Source of the DNA: JBBRQP01 sp038226175
GTDB taxonomy: Bacteria; Cyanobacteriota; Cyanobacteriia; Gloeobacterales; Anthocerotibacteraceae
Direction: 5' to 3'
DNA: 9,429 bases
Assembly (NCBI GenBank): GCA_038226175.1
Contig: JBBRQP010000103.1
Coordinates: 1-9,429, forward strand
Shown piece by piece: positions 6,285 through 9,429 of this stretch (positions within the stretch are counted from its first letter, which is position 1; each line of letters begins with the position of its first letter). The notes below the pieces were generated by a model. That model was given only the letters and a program-made list of their open reading frames with translations, did no database searches and was not told where the DNA came from. A program made the translations under genes and the position numbers.

Positions 6285-7589
6285 ATGGTTTGTAAAAGAT
6301 TGTCCCGATGGTTCCTGTTTTCTGCTATGTCTTTGTGGGTGAATTTGTCTTCTACCCAAGCACAATCTACTATAGCGCCGCGACAATTTACCCTGCAGCA
6401 GGTATTTCAACAAGCTGACCTACATAGTCCGCAGCTAATTGCTGCCCAACGCAGTCTGAATATTGCTCAAGCGGGCATTACGATTGCAGGAGTTACACCT
6501 AATCCTCAGCTTGGGGTGCAATACGGGTTTGGTTCGGTTTATACCGAGGGCGGGAATCCTCAACAGGTGGGCGTGACACAGACCATCGAATTAGGAGGTA
6601 AACGTCCTGCCCGTTTATCGCTAGCCGAAGCGCAATACCGCTTGACCGCACTTCAGTTCAATGCGTTGCGCTTTGTGATTCATGCTCAAGTACGCCGTGC
6701 CTACGCTCAACTGACGACCGCTGAGGCGAATTTGAAGGCAGTTGAGGCACAAACTGCCCTTGTAGATAAATTTCTCTTCATTGCCACCAAACGGTTTCAG
6801 GCTGGGGTTTCTCCTGGAGCAGAAGTGATTCAAGCACAACTTACCCGAGATCAAGTAGAAACGGGTCGTGTTGTTGGGCTCAGTCGCATTGAACAAGCTC
6901 GCTATGCCCTGAATGGATTACTGGGGTACGCTCCCGATGAAAGTCTGGAACCTGCGGACAAAAGTATTTTTCAGTTGTCTGTAGAAAAAACGGAACTGGT
7001 TCCTGCGCTCAATGTCAGCTTTCCAGCTGTCGAAACCCTTGTTGCTCAAGCCCTTACAAACCGTTTTGATTTGTTGATCAATCAACAGCAAAGACTAACG
7101 GCTCAAGCGCAACTAAATTTGGCTCAAACCCAACGGATTCCTGATTTACAGGTGACGGGTGCTTCTACCTTTACGACACTCACTAATGGGAATCCACAAT
7201 TGACAGGGGTGTTAGCGGGTATAGGGGTAAATATTCCCATCTTTTACAATCAGCAAGGTGAGATTGCTCAAGCTGAAGCAACGGTGCAACAGGCTGCACT
7301 TCAGGAAACTGCTGTACGCGCTCAAATTGTTGTAGATGTAAAAACAGCTTATCGTGCGCTAGAGGCTGGTCGTGAAACAATTCGTCGCTACCAAACGAAT
7401 CTTTTGCCTGCCTCTGCCGAAGTGGTGAGGTTAGCTCAAGAGAGTTATCAAGTGGGGAAGACGGGACTAGCAGCAGCAATCTTGGCGCAACAGGCGAACC
7501 AACAGGTGCGTTCTGGCTACCTTGATGCCGTGACAGCCTATCAGGGCGCCTATGCTGACTTAGAGCAAGCCATAGGTGCTCCGTTTTAG
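6285..7589 (+). CDS. TolC-superfamily outer-membrane efflux protein, CzcC/CusC-like
   Basis: The 434-residue protein has an N-terminal signal (residues 1-26: VCKRLSR, hydrophobic LFSAMSLWV, cleavage after TQA) and the two OEP repeats of outer-membrane factors, about 35-225 and 245-430. Residues PNPQL at 72-76 and QTIELGGKR at 99-107 are the hallmark of the CzcC-like branch that serves heavy-metal RND pumps. Each repeat consists of long Gln/Ala-rich helices (EAQYRL, RRAYAQL, AQAEATVQQAAL) that would form the periplasmic tunnel, and the C-terminus (AYADLEQAIGAPF) ends where the family usually ends, so it looks complete. Such proteins work as trimers with a periplasmic adaptor and an inner-membrane pump. 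Neither partner gene is in the window, because an IS605-type element begins 36 bp after the stop. The substrate is therefore inferred from family resemblance only; organic-compound efflux remains possible. The ATG lacks a strong Shine-Dalgarno. Confidence 0.9.
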   Translation: MVCKRLSRWFLFSAMSLWVNLSSTQAQSTIAPRQFTLQQVFQQADLHSPQLIAAQRSLNIAQAGITIAGVTPNPQLGVQYGFGSVYTEGGNPQQVGVTQTIELGGKRPARLSLAEAQYRLTALQFNALRFVIHAQVRRAYAQLTTAEANLKAVEAQTALVDKFLFIATKRFQAGVSPGAEVIQAQLTRDQVETGRVVGLSRIEQARYALNGLLGYAPDESLEPADKSIFQLSVEKTELVPALNVSFPAVETLVAQALTNRFDLLINQQQRLTAQAQLNLAQTQRIPDLQVTGASTFTTLTNGNPQLTGVLAGIGVNIPIFYNQQGEIAQAEATVQQAALQETAVRAQIVVDVKTAYRALEAGRETIRRYQTNLLPASAEVVRLAQESYQVGKTGLAAAILAQQANQQVRSGYLDAVTAYQGAYADLEQAIGAPF

Positions 7590-7604
7590 AGTCCAGCTGT
7601 GTAA

Positions 7605-7780
7605 ATAGAAAAGCAGAAATCACGGTGACATACTCCTACACTGATGCTTCGCATACAGTGTAGGCTTCTCGTTTCCCAGTCCGGCTATTGCTTAGGACTC
7701 CACGAGCTTTATTGACGGAATGCCCTACCGCCAAGTGTTTGATATTAATGGCTGCGTTGTGGTCACGGTCTAGCGTTAGA
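7605..7780 (-). ncRNA. Predicted omega-RNA (TnpB guide RNA) at the right end of the IS605-type element
   Basis: In IS200/IS605 elements the guide RNA of TnpB comes from the 3' end of tnpB plus the right end, with its guide taken from the flanking host DNA. Here the minus-strand 3' end of tnpB runs into the right-end hairpin (7664-7635), then AGTATGTCAC, and the predicted element end at 7625. The guide would be the next bases, CGTGATTTCTGCTTTTCTAT (7624-7605), which lie just downstream of the efflux gene. The 5' boundary of the RNA cannot be set by eye; the coordinate given is a rough guess. Confidence 0.45.
7635..7664 (-). repeat. Right-end hairpin of the IS605-type element
   Basis: On the minus strand CCTACACTG, an unpaired T, ATGC, loop GAA, GCAT and CAGTGTAGG form an imperfect palindrome. 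The tnpB stop codon lies inside it, so the last codons of tnpB double as structural DNA/RNA. The guide tetranucleotide GAAG sits at its 5' foot. Confidence 0.8.
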
Positions 7781-8868
7781 CCACATTCAGGACAGGCGTG
7801 AATCCTGTCCTTAAGGGTTTTGGGGACTTTCGTACCGCACCCAGAACAGCTTTGAGTCGTACCGTTTGGATTCACAGCAATTGCTAGCAACCCAGCTCTT
7901 TCAGCCTTGGTTTCTAGAATTTGCAGGAATGTACCCCATCCAGCATCATTCACCGATTTTGCCAGTCTAGACTTAGCTAGACCTTTGATGTTTAGCTTTT
8001 CATGAGCAACATGCTTCCCTTGAGCCAGAATTTTTTTGGCGGTTTTGCAATGAAAATCTTTGCGCTGATTAGCCACCCTCAGATGTTGCTTTGCCACGCG
8101 CTTCACCGCTTTTTTGCGACGATTTGACCCCTTCGTTTTGCGAGATAGAACACGCTGGAGCCGACTTAACCGCTTCTGCCCTTTGCGATAGGGCTGAGGA
8201 ATTACAACCTCCTCCCCGCTATCTGTCACAAGAAATGCTTTCAGCCCCAAATCAATCCCAATCGTATTGCCCATTGTGGGCAGATCTGGGCTGAGTTCTG
8301 GTACAGAGGCATCTTCAAGGCTGAGAATCACATACCAACCATCCGCCTTTTGGACAACGGTAGCAGTCTTGAGTTTGAAGCCTTGCGGAATCTGACGATG
8401 CACAATCAGTTTGATCTTGCCAAAACTAGGCAGCGTAATGAGGTTGCCATTGATGCAGTCTTGCTTAACCTGCGCAAAGGTAAACGAGCGATATCGCCCT
8501 TGCCCCTTAAACCGAGGCTTCCCTGATTTCTTGCCGTTGGTATCTCCTGAGAGAAACCTGTCAAACGTTTTTTTAACGCGCTCTACACAGTTCTGAAGCA
8601 CTTGAGAATGAATCTTCTTGTACTCCGGGAAGAGTCGCTTTGAATTAACCAAGTCGCGCTTCTGGGAGTAAAAGTTGGGATTGTCCTTCAGTTCGCTTAG
8701 GTGGCAGACAAGGGGACAGGCATTCACATCACAGCGATTTTGTTCATACCAATTGAACCGCTCACCCAGTCGGTAGTTGTATTGCCTACGCAGCAATTCT
8801 AGCCATGCGCTCATTGTGGCGATCTGGCTAGAGGTTGGACGTAAGCGATACTGGTAGGCGGTTCTCAC
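7636..8868 (-). CDS. tnpB: TnpB, RNA-guided nuclease of an IS605-type element
   Basis: At 410 residues this is a normal full-length TnpB (ancestor-type relative of Cas12). The N-terminal helix-turn-helix-like region starts MRTAYQYRLRPT. The OrfB/RuvC core has all expected acidic residues: Asp206 in GIDLG, Glu290 in HEKLNIKGL, and the DRD at 367-369 in LDRDHNAAINI. A zinc ribbon with CSGC (341-344) and CPEC (359-362) is intact, so it looks catalytically competent. Known TnpB uses an omega-RNA from the element's right end to cut targets next to a motif equal to the insertion-site sequence, helping the element persist. The start is GTG at 8868; an in-frame TAA lies twelve bases before it, and there is no clear ribosome-binding site. 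It is divergent from tnpA across 59 bp, and its 3' end lies within the right-end hairpin. Confidence 0.95.
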   Translation of the reverse strand: MRTAYQYRLRPTSSQIATMSAWLELLRRQYNYRLGERFNWYEQNRCDVNACPLVCHLSELKDNPNFYSQKRDLVNSKRLFPEYKKIHSQVLQNCVERVKKTFDRFLSGDTNGKKSGKPRFKGQGRYRSFTFAQVKQDCINGNLITLPSFGKIKLIVHRQIPQGFKLKTATVVQKADGWYVILSLEDASVPELSPDLPTMGNTIGIDLGLKAFLVTDSGEEVVIPQPYRKGQKRLSRLQRVLSRKTKGSNRRKKAVKRVAKQHLRVANQRKDFHCKTAKKILAQGKHVAHEKLNIKGLAKSRLAKSVNDAGWGTFLQILETKAERAGLLAIAVNPNGTTQSCSGCGTKVPKTLKDRIHACPECGLTLDRDHNAAINIKHLAVGHSVNKARGVLSNSRTGKREAYTVCEASV

Positions 8869-8927
8869 TTGAATGACTTAGTTAGTGATACTATTTAAGT
8901 ATACACCAATTAGAAATAAATCCCCGC

Positions 8928-9341
8928 ATGAAAAATGATTTTGTTTCTAGAGGGCGTTCTGTGTCAGACTTAAAGGCTCATTTAGTGCTGACCACAAAGT
9001 ACCGAAAAAAGCTATTCACCAAGCCAATGCTAGATCGAACACATGAGATCCTTGAAGACTTACTCGGTAAATGGGAATGCAAGATAGTTGAGTTTAACGG
9101 TGAAGAAAACCACATTCATCTACTTTTCCAGTACCACCCAGGCGTTGAATTGAGTAAGCTTGTCAACAACCTGAAGACCGTAACCAGCAGGCGGCTCCGA
9201 AGCGAGTTTGAGGAGCGGGTAAACGAGTTCTATTACAAAGATGTTTTGTGGAATGGCTCTTACTTTATCGCCTCTTGTGGAGGTGTCACAGTCTCAACGC
9301 TTAAGAAGTACATCGAAGACCAAGACACACCGCAAGATTAA
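8928..9341 (+). CDS. tnpA: TnpA, IS200/IS605-family HUH (Y1) transposase
   Basis: This 137-residue protein is full length for single-strand DNA transposases of the Y1 type. The opening GRSVSDLKAHLVLTTKYRKK is characteristic. The metal-binding HUH pair is His62 and His64 in NHIHLLF, the conserved WNGSYFIASCGG follows at 108-119, and the nucleophile Tyr128 lies in LKKYIEDQ. All catalytic residues are present, so it may be active. TnpA excises and integrates single-stranded circles by recognising the subterminal hairpins seen at 7635-7664 and 9380-9409. The ATG at 8928 has no strong Shine-Dalgarno; the AT-rich 59-bp gap upstream must hold promoters for both transposase genes. It is transcribed toward the left end of the element, the standard IS605 arrangement. 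Confidence 0.95.
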   Translation: MKNDFVSRGRSVSDLKAHLVLTTKYRKKLFTKPMLDRTHEILEDLLGKWECKIVEFNGEENHIHLLFQYHPGVELSKLVNNLKTVTSRRLRSEFEERVNEFYYKDVLWNGSYFIASCGGVTVSTLKKYIEDQDTPQD

Positions 9342-9379
9342 CAGTTCGTTTTGTCGTCGGTATCCTCCCTCGCCTTCAT

Positions 9380-9409
9380 CTCACGCCAAATCAGAGATTA
9401 TGGCGTGAG
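9380..9409 (-). repeat. Left-end hairpin of the IS605-type element
   Basis: On the minus strand CTCACGCCA, an unpaired T, AATC, loop TCT, GATT and TGGCGTGAG form an imperfect palindrome matching the right-end hairpin in stem length, bulge position and loop size, though not in sequence. Both are preceded by AGAAGCC-like bases; the 5'-foot tetranucleotide here is AAGC. Confidence 0.8.
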
Positions 9410-9429
9410 GCTTCTGCTGTTTTAGCTAA

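Larger units (their letters stand above)
7625..9425 (-). mobile_element. Apparently complete IS605-type insertion sequence (divergent tnpB and tnpA)
   Basis: Two divergent transposase genes sit between two subterminal hairpins with the same build: a 9-bp stem, one unpaired T in the 5' arm, 4 bp, and a 3-nt loop. IS608-type TnpA proteins recognise exactly such hairpins. The element's top strand is the minus strand: left end at high coordinates, right end at low. Applying the IS608 guide/cleavage rules (guide bases 1, 2 and 4 pairing with tetranucleotide bases 2, 1 and 4), right-end guide GAAG predicts TCAC, found ten bases from the hairpin foot (7628-7625). Left-end guide AAGC predicts TT-G, and TTAG is present at 9429-9426. 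These ends give an element of about 1.8 kb, normal for the family. The left boundary touches the window edge, so it is less secure than the right. Confidence 0.8.

Noticed and set aside
7183..7623. 146-codon minus-strand frame antisense to the efflux gene.
   Set aside because: It lies entirely opposite a conserved CzcC-like domain, is Gln/Leu/Ser-rich as expected from the complement, and shows no domain.
7600..7624. Resemblance of the right flank (TTCTGCT, TTTTCTA) to bases just inside the left end (TTCTGCTGTTTTAGC).
   Set aside because: Short and imperfect, and the strands do not correspond to a target duplication, which this family does not make; probably chance.
7636..8868. Possibility that the nuclease is a Cas12 effector with a CRISPR array.
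   Set aside because: The length, right-end hairpin and divergent tnpA fit TnpB of an IS605 element; there are no repeated direct repeats with spacers anywhere in the window.

Overview
The window looks like chromosomal accessory DNA from a cyanobacterium. That assignment rests on the general look of the CorC-like protein, the CzcC-like outer-membrane protein and the IS605-type element. No rRNA, tRNA or photosynthesis gene is present to confirm it, and I saw no HIP1 octamer (GCGATCGC) by eye. Composition is moderate in GC, with AT-rich intergenic regions.

Layout: (1) 1-646, minus strand: the N-terminal part of a secreted PHB-depolymerase/feruloyl-esterase-type alpha/beta hydrolase, running off the left edge. 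(2) 647-1081: a regulatory gap holding a 30-bp perfect palindrome against the hydrolase start codon, two Fur-family-like boxes, and a hairpin just before the next gene. (3) 1082-2386, plus strand: an intact HlyC/CorC-type DUF21-CBS-CBS membrane protein. (4) 2383-2941, minus: a decayed MFS transporter gene with a His-rich tail, its 5' half missing and three inactivating lesions. (5) 2954-4174 and 4477-5751, minus: two diverged tandem paralogues with Tat-like signal peptides, probably beta-propellers, of a family I cannot name. A PepSY-domain remnant lies between them and a membrane-segment remnant lies upstream of the second. (6) 5977-6150, plus: a possible 57-residue zinc-ribbon ORF. (7) 6285-7589, plus: a complete CzcC/CusC-like outer-membrane efflux protein without its usual pump partners in view. 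(8) 7625-9425: an apparently complete IS605-type element with divergent tnpB and tnpA. Both terminal hairpins can be seen, and the guide/cleavage tetranucleotide logic predicts its exact ends.

How it fits together: the His-tailed MFS remnant, the PepSY remnant and the CzcC-like protein suggest a former metal-export or envelope-stress locus that is being broken up. The two Tat-exported paralogues now occupy the positions where the 5' halves of resident genes would have been. The best candidates for something undescribed are this paralogue pair and its repeated association with 3' gene fragments. The IS605 element is a known system but unusually readable, including a predicted omega-RNA whose guide would come from the flank just downstream of the efflux gene.
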